Below, in pieces: positions 44,096-56,933 of a DNA stretch of 64,000 nucleotides. Position numbers and translations under genes: made by a program. Origin of the DNA: Toxorhynchites rutilus septentrionalis (Eukaryota; Arthropoda; Insecta; Diptera; Culicidae). The notes under the pieces are model-generated. The model searched no databases, was not told where the DNA came from, and was given only the letters and a program-made list of their open reading frames with translations. Each line of letters starts with the position of its first letter. Position 1 is the stretch's first letter. The stretch is from contig NC_073746.1 of assembly GCF_029784135.1 (NCBI RefSeq), positions 253,169,994 to 253,233,993 of the forward strand, written 5' to 3'.

Positions 44096-45545
44096 TTGCC
44101 CCGCAGGGATATGAGAATGAGTTACCTCGGCCGCAATATATGCAATATGCAAGCCTTTACAAAAGTTACTGACAAAGCTATGGTTGCGTCTTATCATCTG
44201 AGTTTGAGAATTGCGCAGTCCGGAAAAGCACATACGATCGGTGAAAATTTGGTTCTCCCTGTAATCAAAGAAACTGTATCAATCATGTTCGGCCAAAAAT
44301 ACGCGCAGGAGATCGAAGCCATTCCACTTTCAAACAACACAGTGTCAAGAAGAATTCATGAGATGTCGGACTGGATCGAGAACGAGTTGGTAGCCAGTAT
44401 AAAGGCAAGTACATACTTCTCATTTCAACTGGACGAGTCAACTGATGTGGAGGGGCTGTCGCAATTGATTGTTTTTGTTCGATATTTCTTGAATGGTGAT
44501 GTGCACGAAGATCTGTTGTTTTGTGAGCCGATTATCCGCGGAACAAGTGAGGAAATATTTGAAAAATTGGATTCTTTTGTGAAGGCCAAGTGGTTAGAAT
44601 GGGAAAAGTGCGTTGGAGTCTGTACTGACGGCGCACGCGCAATGTGTGGGAGGCACAGTTAAATCCAAACGCTTCTTGGACTCTTGGACATGGGAAGCAG
44701 CTTCACATCACTGTTGTTGCATACGGAAGTACGATGGCTATCGAGGGACAAAATTCTAACAAGAGTTGTGGCACCACAAGAAGAGTTGGCAACGTTTTTG
44801 GAAGGGAAAGAGAATTTTTCGGTTCTTCTGCGAGATCAGAATTTTTCACTCAAACTGGCATATCTTTCTGACATCTTTCAAAAGTTAAACCATCTGAACA
44901 CCTATCTTCAAGGCTCAACATCGATTGATATATTTGATGTCCATGACAAAATCAGAGGTTTTATGGAAAAAAAAAACTGGATTTGTGGTCCCGCAATCTG
45001 AAAAACAAGAATTAAGATTGCTTTGATTCGTTCGAAACGCTGATTGTGGAAACTAATCTCAAACCATCACCTCTAATCATCACTGGCATTTTGGATCACC
45101 TGAAAATGCTGAAGAAAAGTTCGTCGAATATTTTGATGCAAAAATGGAGAAAACAGTCAAGTTCATCTGGATTGTTGACCCTTTCAACCAAAAAGTGGCT
45201 GTTTCCCATATATCTACGATGGGAAACACGATAGCTGATGAAGAGCTGATCGATTTGTCAGAAGACAGTATTCTGAAGCTTAGGTTCGGCCGGCGGAATG
45301 CGCTGAAATTTTGGATAAGTGTGGAACACGTATACCCACACTTATTCAAAGAAGCAGGGAAATTCCTTGTGCCTTTCACAACATTCTACCTATGTGAGAC
45401 TGGATTTTCACAAATTGTGGCCTTAACAAAATACAGGAATAAACTTCGCTTGGCTCCATCGTTGCGGTTGAAATTGACAAAAACGGATATCAACATAAAC
45501 CAGATCATCGACGATAATCGTAAACAAAGTCATCCGTCACACTGA
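44096..45545 (+). pseudogene. ZBED5/SCAND3-like hAT transposase relic
   Basis: The first frame (44096-44662) contains ASYHLSLRIAQSGKAHTIGE, LSNNTVSRRIHEMSDWIE, FQLDESTDVEGLSQLIVFVR and GVCTDGARAMCGR, the hAT catalytic-domain landmarks including the DEST and TDGA acidic sites. About 80 residues are then missing. LLHTEVRWLSRDKILTRV resumes at about 44700. After another frameshift, 45144-45545 gives FWISVEHVYPHLFKEAGKFL and YLCETGFSQIVALTKYRNKL, the C-terminal dimerisation region. The BED zinc finger is not seen. The breaks make it inactive. Domesticated ZBED genes share this fold, but the broken frame argues for a dead transposon. Confidence 0.85.
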
Positions 45546-46499
45546 ATTGTTAACGAGGAGCATGTTTTCTGAATAAAAGTTGATTATTCCTTTCAAACAT
45601 TTGGTTATTTAATCTTATTTTATCCGATCAAACAAAAATATTGACACCAATTTCATTTAAATAATAATGTGTTCCCATCAGTGCTGAAAATATTCACGTT
45701 CACGACATTCAAATTCAGAGAATTGCTGCCTTCCTTGTATTGATAACCTACTGCTCAAGCGACAGTCGATAAATATGGAACAACACTGTCAATGAACACC
45801 AGTGGAATGAACATCAACATCAGCTTGTCATGAAGTTCATTTTTCGTTTGCACCTTCCTTTTCGTCATGGTATTCGTAAGGTCGAAAAAGAAGATAATTG
45901 CGTGTTAATGAAAATCAAAGCATAAAATTCAATGTCACCAATTGAGAGTAAAATCGATTAATGGTAAAGGATGGCAATCCATCACACAAAATTCTTGTTT
46001 TTGGCGAGTTCGGCAATAGAATGTATAGAATAACTCTTGCTACGTTTTATGAATCTACTCACGATTGCCCGAAAATGACATATACCACCATTTATATGTG
46101 CAGTGGGTGACACGTTTTCAATTAAAATTCACTGCAAGCGATGAAGATCAACTTAACGTTCGTGATAATCACCTGAAATTATTGACAGTAATGGAAGTGC
46201 CTGAATGCAGGCTTTTCGAAATTCGTTCATGCTGTTTTCGATCAATATACCAGACAAAGCTCATGCGTCTCGACTCTTGTGTTATACTCATTATGACAGA
46301 TATGGTGTTGAGTTTCAACAGAAGAGAATTCATCCGATACTGGGAAAAATCTAATTCCTTCATTCGTGAATAAATTTTGATAATTTGTGGCACTGGTTCC
46401 CATATTTCATAGTGTTTATTGACTGCTGATGAATAAAATCATGTAAAATTTAAATCAAAACCTACTTCCAATTAAGGTTAAAAAAAATAAAAAAAATAG

Positions 46500-46580
46500 A
46501 TCTAAAATTTTCAAGGGGGTCGCGAAAAGTACGGTTAATGCCTAGGTGGCTCGCGCACTCAAAAAGTTTGGGAACCTCTG
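46500..46580 (+). mobile_element. right terminus of the ZBED-type hAT element
   Basis: Read on the minus strand the end is CAGAGGTTCCCAAACTTTTT, then GAGTGCGCGAGCCACCTAGG, and GCGACCCCCTTG further in. Many ZBED-type hAT elements begin with this CAG-GGTTC-CAAACTTT pattern. The matching left end was not found. It lies about 1 kb beyond the transposase relic in the expected orientation. Confidence 0.65.
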
Positions 46581-47307
46581 ATCTGTTGTAAAACAAAGAC
46601 CCAAAATAATAGAAATGCAATGTCACGATCATTCGAATTTTCGAGCGCAAATGAACTAACGTCTTCTAGAGACAATATGTATTCAGACCGCTTCGTTCGC
46701 TGAGACTAAAGTCCTACTTGTTTTGACAATATGTTCGGTCAATAGTTAGACTTTCATGGAAATAATATCTTTTGAAAATCCACGTACGCTATCATACTGA
46801 AATGTTTTCACATATTTCATAATGTCTTTAAAATGTATTCACAAAATCAAATGTCTTCAAAATGAAGACATGCCTTCAAACCTGGCATCTCTGGTGCGCC
46901 ACAAAGTGGAGGAAAGAAAAAAACGCTAGAAAAGATTGCCTAACTAATTTCCAACAACGGTGAGAATTTGAAAATTTTCATGTTTTTTTGACTACATTTG
47001 TTAACTGTTTTTGTTTTGATTTAATTAATTAGTTTATAATGAAGGAAACTTCCAATGGAACAACGCTTATTATTTGCTCAAAAAGAACATGTCTATTATT
47101 GACCGATTTATCCGTGTGTGGGGTTAGTTGGTCAATTTATTCTGAAATATAAAGACGTTAAAAAGAAGAAAAATGTCGAATAAATGATTCTGTGGTTATT
47201 TTTCCTCGAAAGGGTAAAAGGTAAGCCTCATTATGCCTCATTACATAACATTCTAACGCAAAACTTCGCACTACAACCAACTGACCAACTAGCCCCGCCC
47301 TACCCTA

Positions 47308-49059
47308 CTTTAGCATTTTATCACCAGATTTTATCCTTTCGCATGATTCGCAAAAGATCTACTGTCTACACGTTGCTGTCAACGAAAGAACCGAATTCAG
47401 AAAAAATGGTATTCTTAGCGTAACCAACACCGTTTGGTGGAACAAAAAGTTTAATACACATTCGAAAGTGCAAGCGCCCATCCCGGAAGTACTGATAGCG
47501 CTCAATTGCATGCAACAATGAAATGATGTAAACACTTCATAGTCGACAATCAGCTCTTCTGACGACTTGTTATGGACCAGCCTGAGTTAGCTGGGTTTCA
47601 GAACGTCATTATGCTAAGCGCTCCATTGAACGTTACGAGGAATGTACACACATATCTTGTACTGCTGCTAATAAATAGGTCACAATTGAGCCATATTCCA
47701 GTGCCTTTATCATATCAAATTGGCTTCGGTAAAAATGCAACAAACGAACCGAGATAACATATGTTTCGTGGACAAATTTCAATTGCACCGCTCGTCGTTC
47801 CGTCTCGTGCACTGGATGTCGTCATACCAACATTGCTTGCTTTACAGTATCGTATTTCTTGAACTCTTCCTTCACGTCCGACCATTAATTGAATTAAGAA
47901 TAAACAGTCAATTTATGCAAAATGCGGCTCTACAATTCACATGTGTCAACTAACGTGAAGCTGGATAAGTTTGTTTATATCATCCCATCATATGGCGCCC
48001 AGCATTTGGTTTGGTGACATTGATTTAAAAGTATCAATGTGCTGATGCATTGGTGTTTGTTAGAATAATGTTACAGAAAATTGAACAGCACAATTTTTGC
48101 TGCTACATTACAATCCAGTATTGTTAATGGACTTGTAAAGAAAATGACAACTGGGGTGGACGTGTTTCAGAATACGTTAAGTTTTTGCATAAGAATGAAA
48201 AAAGCCGGTTGTTAATCTGAGCACGTTTAAATTCTGGCCAAGTACAGAAGCCATATTATGGATACTCAGCTCAGACTACAACAGACTGTGTTCTGTTGTG
48301 AAATATATCTTTAATCCACACTCAATACGATATCCTCTTTCCACTCAACTAATTTGTATTTGTAATTTCTGAAATTCATATAATTTAATTTTTTTTTCAT
48401 TCAACAATAAAAAAATTGGCAAACCTGGCTAATTCGAACAAAAGCTGTTCTTGTTCCAATCTTTTATTCCTGTTGTCTCCGTTCGCTCGTGGCTCACAGA
48501 AAGAAAGAAAGAGCTCAAAGAAATTCGTTTCGTCCGAAGACCGGAAAATCGTAAATGAGCTACGTCTTTCTCCGACAGACGCAATCGACGCTCGAGTGCA
48601 GTGCAGGTCACTGAACATGCTGCCGCTGTTTATGCGAACACTGACCATTCTAGCGTGAAAATAAGTACACAATAACAAATGTGATTAATTTCACATGCCG
48701 CTATCGCGATTCTACCGTTATTTTTTTCGTCAAAACTTTGCGTTGATAAAAATTCTAAATCATATCATTGTAGTGGATAGAAATAAGGCAATGCTTGTTA
48801 AAATTTAGTGGGCATAGAATTTCTCACATTCCCATGGCGCACATCTTCAACCCTTTTGAGGTGAGTTTTTTAATAGGCAGGTTATATTTCTAAAACCTGG
48901 TTTATACGATGTCAGTTACTCGGTTGCGAGTAAACGTCAAACAATCCGAAGATTTGCGAACGTACCCATACCACGAAATTTGACATTTGATTTGCAGGAA
49001 TCATGGCGAAAATCCGATTGAAAAGTTACAAAACTGGTCAATTTGACTCAATCCGAAAA
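47308..49059. other. non-coding DNA, no gene seen
   Basis: Short open frames lack family signatures. No repeat boundary is recognised. Confidence 0.45.
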
Positions 49060-49692
49060 GTACGAAATATGGACATATAGTGGGGGGAATATGGACAGGT
49101 TTGTAATATACGAAGCGTAAAGGTTTATCGTTCGTAGGAAGAATGAAATGATGATGAAAAAAATCGAATTAACCCACCTAGAAGTGGTATTGTGTTTTTC
49201 TGCAGTATAAACGGACAGACCCTCAACTATTTTACTTTTGGTTCCAGTCAGCTTCTAGACAGTCCATATTTGGCGATTTCTGTTTACAGACGCAGGGCAT
49301 TCTGTAGGAATAGATTAAACAGGCTTTTCACAGTCCATTTCACTCCCACTGGCAACTGTCCGTTTCACCCCACCAGTACATTTATTTCAATAATTTAAAT
49401 TTTCCACTCACGAATAAATTTCCTTTTTCGTACATACCTGATATCACTTCTCTGTGAACTCACAAACCGAAATATAACCATCAGCGAATTGAATTTCAAT
49501 ATTAAACCACTCAAAAGCTTAATATTCAAGCCGCTAAAATTAAAGCCACATGCGGAATCGTTTACGGTTTTCAGTTTTTGTTCCCCTTTTCCACTTTTAT
49601 TCAGTATTCATTGTCATAGGGAGGTTTAAATATTATAGAATAACATGTAGAAAGTTAGCTATACGAATCAACCACCTTTCCATATTACCACT
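49060..49692. mobile_element. relative of the 38262-39068 element, ends lost
   Basis: Shared blocks in the same order are TTGTAATATACGAAGCGTAA, GTCCATTTCAC, CAATAATTTAAATTT, CTCACAAACCGAAAT, ACCATCAGCGAATT and CAGTATTCATTGTCATAGG. The outer GTAAGACGGACA ends are not preserved. Confidence 0.75.
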
Positions 49693-50263
49693 TCACAAAT
49701 CGAAGGTTTTCCGGATACTCTGGATTTTTTTTCGTGATTTGATTTTGCGCGAGAACGTTTGCGAGTGTGGTTGAGACGAGCGCGTGCCGGTGATGAGGCA
49801 ATCTTTTTTATGTGATTCTCTCGAAATTACGCGATTTGTTCGAAAAGTCGCGTAAAAAAAATTCAGTGTACACATCGTTTCAATAATTAGTCTTATGTAT
49901 AAGGGGTGAGTTACAACCAAAACATCAAACCTGAAATAAACAAATTGAGTTATCACAGTTCCGATTTTGTGGAAGAACTGGGGTTATATTCACTCAATCA
50001 ACGGTTTATCAGGCCAATTATCATTTCTAAACTCATAAAATTTAAATCGCAGTTGCACAAAATATTCTTTATTCACATTTATCGGAATAAATTACAAACA
50101 CTGATGGTAAGTTTAATGAAATACGTTATATAACAATACCAATTAGAATAAACATAGAATAAGCCATCAAACTTTGTTCAAAAGTAAGTTATGAAGTTTC
50201 TGAAGAAATTTGAAAACATTTTTTCGTACCATGTGAAGACATTTGAAAAATTCACCCTGGCAG
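49693..50263. other. non-coding DNA, no gene seen
   Basis: No recognisable feature. Confidence 0.4.
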
Positions 50264-50371
50264 GGATACACTCCAGTAGTACCATAACAACAACGTCGAT
50301 TTTGACGCGAAAGACTTCAACCGGAGGAGTTGGAATAGAACCACCTTCTCCTATAGTAATTCAAGTTAAGA
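50264..50371 (+). CDS. candidate exon of an unidentified gene
   Basis: A 108-nt stretch lies between CACCCTGGCAG and a good donor (A|GTAAGT). Both boundaries are phase 1, so skipping it would preserve a reading frame. The peptide IHSSSTITTTSILTRKTSTG then GVGIEPPSPIVIQVK is Ser/Thr-rich with a Pro-containing end and looks like coding sequence rather than AT-rich noise. The same frame is open back to an ATG at 50191, so the acceptor may not be real. The acceptor's pyrimidine tract is weak and I do not recognise the protein. It would be antisense to the proposed Ly6 intron. Confidence 0.3.
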
Positions 50372-51097
50372 GTAAGTAAAGTTTCCCGTCTAGTTTTCCC
50401 TTTTCCCCTCGCAGATTCTACTTTTTCTTACTACTTTTCAAAAGAAATTTCATGAAACATGAACACATCTTTTGTGGAAATCATTTTTCACAGGCCTCTA
50501 CACCTGGGAAACTTCCGTCCAAATAATTTAATCTAATCATTCTGGAGCTTTTTTTTGTCGCTTAAAACACTGCGGATCCTAAATGCCGCCAAGTAAGTAC
50601 AACACAAAAACATTAGAGTCACGACAGGGTTATATTGTGCGTCATTCTATTTTATTATCGCGAGCAATTACACCGATGGTTATTTGCACCGAGGACTTAA
50701 AATAAAAACATTAAGTAGCTCGAGAGATTAGCAGCAAAAGTAATGGTTTTCATCTCATTAGGGCATGTCTATGTAAAAATCTGTGAGTCTGTTACAATAC
50801 CACGATTTTGATTATGATTTGGTCTCTATTCGTATCTACTATACTGGTTTCAAAAATGTGTCTTCTTTGATCGCTTATCACCAAATATGGTCTTGTCTTC
50901 AGATTTAAATATAACTTTTTGGGGGTATTTTTTCTAATGCTTCGCATTGCCGCTTACAAACATCAAGTGTCTCGAAATCTCCTAAATTACTGAATAAACC
51001 CCTTAGCGACCAGCTGTTCGAAAAGTCCAACATGATTTTGACAAAATTTGGAAAGTAATCATAAATTAATGTTTCGCATCAAATGATAGTTTGATTT
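50372..51097. other. non-coding DNA, no gene seen
   Basis: No recognisable feature. Confidence 0.4.
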
Positions 51098-51961
51098 TTG
51101 ACGTGGGACTACGTCTAACCGGAGTATATGGGGGGTAAAATGAAAACCTAAACATAGAACATGCAGGAAAAAATGAAAGATTCCGAATGCTTATAACTCG
51201 AACATTTCTTACTGGATCGGAAAGATGTTTGCATCAATTGATACGTAATATTTCTACGCTTTTATCGCAATTAATAACATTTTATTTTTCATTAGATAAT
51301 CAATTGAATAACTGTAAAATGTTAAGCGTTATTTAAACGCCCAAACTAGCTCGTTTTGATTGGCCTGATTTACGGTTTTCCCAACACAGCCATCAGAACC
51401 CTGCAGCCTTGGGGAAATCGGCATTGCAAACACATGAAATATGATGACTTTTGTTCGCACCGAAATGTGTTCCCTAACACAGACTTCAAAACCAAGCAGC
51501 GTTAGAGAAATCGGCATTGCAAATACATGAAAGTCGGGGATATTTTTGTTCCGGCTGAAATGTGTTTCCCTAACACAGACTTCAAATCCATGGATCGTGG
51601 GGAAATTGACATTGTAAATACATACAAGTCGGGGGCATTTTCGTTCCGACTGAAATGTGTTCCCCTAACACAGACTTCAGAACCAGGGTGTCTGAGGAAA
51701 TTGGCATTGCAAGTGCAGGTCAGGCCTAACAGAGACATCAAAACCAAGATGTCATCATACCAAACGTACAAGGACTGTCATTAAATTTACTTGTAACGAA
51801 GAAAAATCTATTGGATGAATTGGCCTTACATGGCATTATACAATCTTTTTACTCACAAAGTAAATATATTAAATTCAATTGAATTCGGAAATTGTTTCAT
51901 TGAATCAAAATTTTAATCAACACAAACAAATGATTACTAAGATAAGGTAGTCCCACGTCAA
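51098..51961. mobile_element. 864-bp element with TTGACGTGGGACTAC inverted ends
   Basis: The left TTGACGTGGGACTAC is matched by GTAGTCCCACGTCAA at the right. The core (about 51370-51770) holds four imperfect direct repeats of 90-100 bp around GGCATTGCAAATACATGAAA and CCTAACACAGACTTCA, closely like those in the insert at 1758-3190. No coding capacity and no clear target duplication were seen. Confidence 0.8.
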
Positions 51962-53898
51962 CCTTGCGGTTATATCATAGATATAACCTACCAAATTTTT
52001 AACTACCAATTATCATCGATTTCATTTGATTTTGCAAAACTTTATGGATCAATAAAATTGGTTTCCTGGAAAATGGAAGATAGGAGAAAATAACTTATAA
52101 TCAAAATTACACCAATGGATTTCGTCAAAAAAATATTTTTTATAGCTTTGCCGCTAATAGGTTACCATAACGAAATTAAAACACGAGAGGAGTGAAGTGA
52201 TTATCTCGTATCAACCTTCATGATATATCTTAAAACCACGTTCCCAACATTTATTAGTTTAATATTGAACGTTGTCGGTTGGCAATCAATTTATGCAGTT
52301 CAAATGTCCTCTCACAAACTGGCAAAATTATTGAAATTCGTTCTGTGGAACCTGGAGTAGGTCACATTAATGAACAGTTGGTTGTGCATTTTTCGAAAAT
52401 AAACAGCAAAAAGTCAATACTGATTTTTGTATCAAAATTCACATAAAATGCTACCCGAATTTCTGAAACAAATGTATGGCGAAAACTGTTTACCAAAATG
52501 AATTTGGACAATTCAGAAAAGGGAGAGAGGGATGATGTGGATGACGAGAAACAGCATCTTGTAGTTTTGGGTTTCAACCCTTGAAATCCTGTGTTGTTTT
52601 TCAGTGGATTCAGTGGTTACGGATTCGAACCCCGGTCTGGCCACAACTTTTGACGTAAGACTACGCCAAATGAAAAAGCATTTCACGTTTTCTATTAAAT
52701 AGTTTTAGCGTTAATTCTTATTTTTGATTTTGATTTTGATGATTTGCATAGTAATCGGAATTTATCTAGGATTTGTTTGTTATGATATATGTTAGAGTTC
52801 TCTAATCCTAATGTCGAATTGTCGAACATGGGAAGCGACCTATTTTTCCTCACATTTGTTCTGTGCATTTCTGTGCTCACTTACCCGCGCCATCAATAAT
52901 GAGCAACTAATGTAACTACGAGGCACAGTTTCTATATACACGATGAGCTTCATTATATATAGTCTTCAATTTTTTCACTGTACAGGCAGACCTGTTTTTG
53001 TACGACGATTTGGGACAAAAAATTGTACGAAACTTCCTGAAAAAATAGTTTTCGCTTCATAATTATAGAAATAACTTTTTTTGCGCGATGGATAGGGACC
53101 GCATAAAAATAAGTAACCCCAAGGAACGTGATCGTCGTTCGATTTCATTTTGTCTTCTTGCTGTGCGTTGGGACCTGTTACCTTTTCGATTGCGCTTGGC
53201 TGTGTTGTGCTTTCAGATGCATATCGAAACTGGTTGCTATTAGAAATCATGTCATGAGACCGGTAATTGGCCAATAACTTCATCACATATACAGGATACA
53301 GTTGTGAAACATCCAAATAAGTGGATTTAAGTAACATTTTGGAAGCAAAGAACTTAAAAGTTAGTGGTTTTTAAGGTTTCTATCTTTTGTTTTAAATTTG
53401 GCTGCAACATCATTTTAAAAAATTCCGCATGAGCCTTAAAAAATCACAATTTTATTATTGTTAATTATATAAATATTACCTTTTATTTAAAAAAAAGTCA
53501 TATTGGAAATATAAAACAAATTTTTAAACTGTATATAATCAAATCTGACCTGTACCACTACCACTGCGAAACCTGCTGTGGTGATCAGTCGCGCGAAAAT
53601 CGCTCGTTAAAAATACATCTTTGCCGTTCATCTCTACTCATACATAGAGAGAGACGACATGATCCGCGAATTTTTAAAGATGTATCTAAAATAATATTGC
53701 ATCCCATTAACTTAAGTTTCTCAATCACTTGAGAAACGTTTTTCTGATGAACATTTCTTACCGTTTTTCGGAAACAGCCTACAACTCTAGAAAATTGTGT
53801 TGCAGTCCATTGTGGTAAACTGTTATTCAATCTATAAGGATGATTGTTCGACTGATGAACGATGTTTTAATCTGAGTAACTTTAAATACATATACAGC
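51962..53898. other. non-coding DNA, with one isolated repeat end
   Basis: TTGACGTAAGACTACG at about 52652 is a lone end of the GACGTAGGACTACGTC family. The adjoining B-box-like word GGGGTTCGAATCC (minus strand, about 52628-52640) has no A box. No gene is seen. Confidence 0.45.
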
Positions 53899-54371
53899 CA
53901 TTCCATGTCAAAAACCGTATTTTTGTACTTTATCGCAAAATATTAGACCCATATTTTTAGTTTTTTTTATTATTTATTATTTTATTTTTCAGCTTTTTCC
54001 CAAAAATGACTTTTTTTTTAAATTCATAACTTTTGAACCACTGAACCGACTTAGATGATCGACATATAAATAAATGCTATGCTATGAATTTTTGATAAAA
54101 GGGGAAAAATGATTTTTGGACCACCGGTTAACTTTGAAAAATCATATCTCAAAAACAAAAAAAAACATCTCTGATATTGAGATATGTTATGTAAGAAGTT
54201 CTCAGCTTTCAAAAAATATATATAAAAAAGCCCTCCTTTCGGACCAATGGAAATGGCCACCCTGATGAAAAAATAAATAAAAAATATGGGTCTAATATTT
54301 TACGATGAGGAATAAAGCTACAAATTTTCGTGAAAATCTGACAATCGCTATATCGGTTTGGCATGGAATTC
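53899..54371. mobile_element. 473-bp inverted-repeat MITE
   Basis: Outer words CCATTCCATGTCAAA and the complement of TTTGGCATGGAATTC pair. Inner words ATCGCAAAATATTAGACCC (from 53932) and its near-complement GGGTCTAATATTTTACGAT (to 54306) pair strongly. There is no coding capacity. Target duplication is not clear. Confidence 0.7.
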
Positions 54372-54971
54372 AATTTTGTGCTTGACCCATTCTCACCCCC
54401 ACTCAGTGTAACTAAGAGATTATTTCGAAAATATTGAAATTCGAATGGAAAAAAAATTGATGTTCAAAATCAGTAATGATCTCATCTGGCAACACTTTAA
54501 AGAACAATTCTATCCAATATTTACAATTTTAGTAGTTCTGTATAATGCTGGACATGACATTTTTTCTGAGGTGTTATTTGATGGCTATTCACACATCAAA
54601 CTTTAATCAATTATTAAATCATAATTGTTTGTACTACAGTTAAGTATTATGCATTGGAAGTTGTGGAAATATGTCTCCTATTAAACGACTCACAGCTTTC
54701 AAAAATATTCGCAATATTTGTCAAGATATTACTAATAGTAACTTTCTCCATTTTTGACTCAGTTTCACCCCCATCGACGGTACCTTAAAGATATCTGACT
54801 TCAGATACAATCTAAACATATCGGAAACAAGTTAATTTTTTTTGTACCCATAACGTCCGGTTGAATCAACGAGGTATATTTGTGCTGTTGGGAATTCAAT
54901 TCTACTTTGAAAACTGTTTGTGCAACACGAATAATATGTTAAAAGTTTGTATTGAGATAAAAAAATATTTT
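54372..54971. other. non-coding DNA, no gene seen
   Basis: No recognisable feature. Confidence 0.4.
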
Positions 54972-54975
54972 TTAA

Positions 54976-55488
54976 CACTAAACCCCTCTTGGTGGTCAAA
55001 TGACCCATTTTAAACTTTTAGTCAAAATTTTCTTGCGAATTACATTGTTACAACATCATTTGCCTACACTACTTTTCCTAAAACATACATCGAATGTATT
55101 TCTCAGCGTTTACTCCTCTCTTGTTATATTTTTCTACTGAAAAATATATGTAACATATGTAAATATATGTAATCACATTGTTTTTGCTATTGCTTTATAT
55201 GTTTTGTTGTATTTGTGAATGAATAGTGAATGATTAAAATGAATTGTATTGCTAACTATCCAAGCGAGCTAGCAGTAACCATTTCAAGATACAGCGCTAT
55301 TTCGCGTATAAAAAATTGTAATTTCATTATTTTGTTATTAATCTTTGTCCCAAAATGTCGAAAGATGGTATGCCATGTTTCTCAACAAAACTTCATAAAT
55401 CATGTCATTGTTCACTAACTATTCATAAAGGGTCACTTGACCCGCTATGGTAGGAATAGATATACATGAAACATTGGTAGGTTTAGTG
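54976..55488. mobile_element. 513-bp TTAA-flanked MITE
   Basis: TTAA at 54972-54975 and 55489-55492 bracket the inverted ends CACTAAACC and GGTTTAGTG. Near the right end GGGTCACTTGACCC is a palindrome, and near the left end GGTCAAATGACCC is a related word. A piggyBac-type origin is inferred from the TTAA target. Confidence 0.72.
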
Positions 55489-55659
55489 TTAATATTGCTA
55501 CGTTTTGTATTAACCCACACATCTTCAAATGTTTTTCAACGTAACTTCTAAACATATATTTTTACCATAATTCCAAATACATAGGAAAAGTTGTTGGAAA
55601 TTATAAAGAAATTCATAAAATTTTATGAACATGACGGTATAACACGACAAACATGTTAA

Positions 55660-55841
55660 CTCGTTAACCCCTTCTTTTTTCTTGCTGTGCTTTCCATTCA
55701 ACCCGCATCAAGAGCGTTTGCACAATATCAGTGTCGGTCCCAGTTTCCAAACCTACTTATTGTATAAATAGAAAATAGTCAGCAATTTCCTACTAAAAAG
55801 CTCAACGTCGGCCCCTAGAGATCGACACTGGGCTCAACGTG
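55660..55841. mobile_element. 182-bp TTAA-flanked MITE
   Basis: TTAA at 55656-55659 and 55842-55845. Ends CTCGTTAACC and the complement CACGTTGAGC pair at 7 of 10 positions. Inner words CAGTGTCGG and CGACACTG also pair. Confidence 0.5.
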
Positions 55842-55845
55842 TTAA

Positions 55846-56654
55846 AAGGGCCTATTTACTATAAAATAGACAGTAAATTAGAATTTTTTTTCTAATACCG
55901 CAAGAAAAGCTGCATTTAGAAGGAGATTGATACTGAGCTTTTTGTTTGGAAAAGACATGCGGATTCATAATTTTTAGCTAGAATTGATTGTTAACATACA
56001 AAAATTCTAAGTTTCGAAAATCCATAGAAAATCGATGTTCCACAAAGTTTGTCAAAAATAGTTCTACTATCTTGGAAAATTTAAAAAAAAAATGAACAAA
56101 AATTACAAAATACATATTTTAGATATTGCAAATTTAAGTTAAAAAAAATAAATAAAAAAAGTACTATTTTGTTCCCAGTGTTTTTTTTTCCACGTTTAAA
56201 CATACTCTAAAACTCTTTCGGTACGACTCATAGTTTTTAAGATAGAAATTATCAAAGATTTTTCTTACTAAAATCGATACGCCCTATTGAAAAGTTACAC
56301 TTGAGTCAAAATATTCCCAATTGCTGTGGAAAACTCATATTTCCTACAACCCAAACGGAATACAAACTTTCATTCAAATAAAAAAAAAACTCATGTTTTG
56401 TCATTTGTCGATTTCATTTGGGATTGCAATACAAACAGTCAATCAATCAATGAGAGCGACATTACTTCGGAGTGTGTGATGTGAATGATAGATGTCACAC
56501 TGCAGTGCAATTTTAATCTTTTTTTATTAAACTTTGTGCTCAAATTCACGATATAAAGATGCTACGCATCCGTTTCCCGTCAGATTAAGAATGTTTATAT
56601 ATTATTGAAAAACATGTCCGAATTGTTGATTTGATGCATCTTTGATGCATTTGA
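55846..56654. other. AT-rich non-coding DNA, no gene seen
   Basis: No recognisable feature. Confidence 0.4.
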
Positions 56655-56933
56655 TGCATTCTTCTTGGATGGCATTAACGTTCCCAGTGGAGCTTTTGTT
56701 TCCTTAACGTAGGTATTACTTGTGTCATTTTTATTAGTAATACATAGTTGAGTTTTCTATGCCGGGTAACACGCCTTGAATGTATTCTGGAGTGGCAAGC
56801 TCTAGAATACGCGTGATCACAGTGCAAGTCGGAAGAAATTTCTTTGACGAAAAAATCCCGAGCAGAAAGGGCATCGAACCCGATTCCCCGGCATAATGAT
56901 GTGGGACGCTAACTACTCGGCCACGGGAGCACC
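56655..56933 (-). mobile_element. tRNA-headed SINE (Feilai-like), second copy
   Basis: On the minus strand the head reads GGTGCTCCCGTGGCCGAGTA (A box region), then CGGGTTCGATGCCC (B box). The body shares TTCTTCCGACTTGCACTGTG, GCGTATTCTAGAGCTTGCC and CATTCAAGGCGTGTTA with 27738-28018. The 3' tail runs into GATGCATCAAA repeats. Confidence 0.82.

Larger units (their letters stand above)
43432..47307. mobile_element. long hAT-type inverted-repeat element with nested debris
   Basis: The left end TAGGGTTGGGCGGGG then CTAGTTGGTCA is mirrored on the right by TGACCAACTAG and CCCCGCCCTACCCTA. The terminal words resemble those of the 42344 element. Subterminal copies of GGGGCTAGTTGGTCA occur near 43738 and 47113. 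Flanks CTTCTAAG and CTTTAGCA are only loosely alike, so the duplication is decayed or the boundary is off by a few bases. It encloses the ZBED-type transposase relic, but that relic has its own, different hAT right terminus at about 46580. Confidence 0.7.

Noticed and set aside
46065..46373. 102-codon open frame beyond the ZBED relic
   Set aside because: No hAT or other motif, and it lies between the transposase relic and its terminus, so it is probably chance.
52615..52660. tRNA-like or SINE head (GGGGTTCGAATCC on the minus strand)
   Set aside because: Only a B-box-like word is present; no A box or body shared with the other SINEs.
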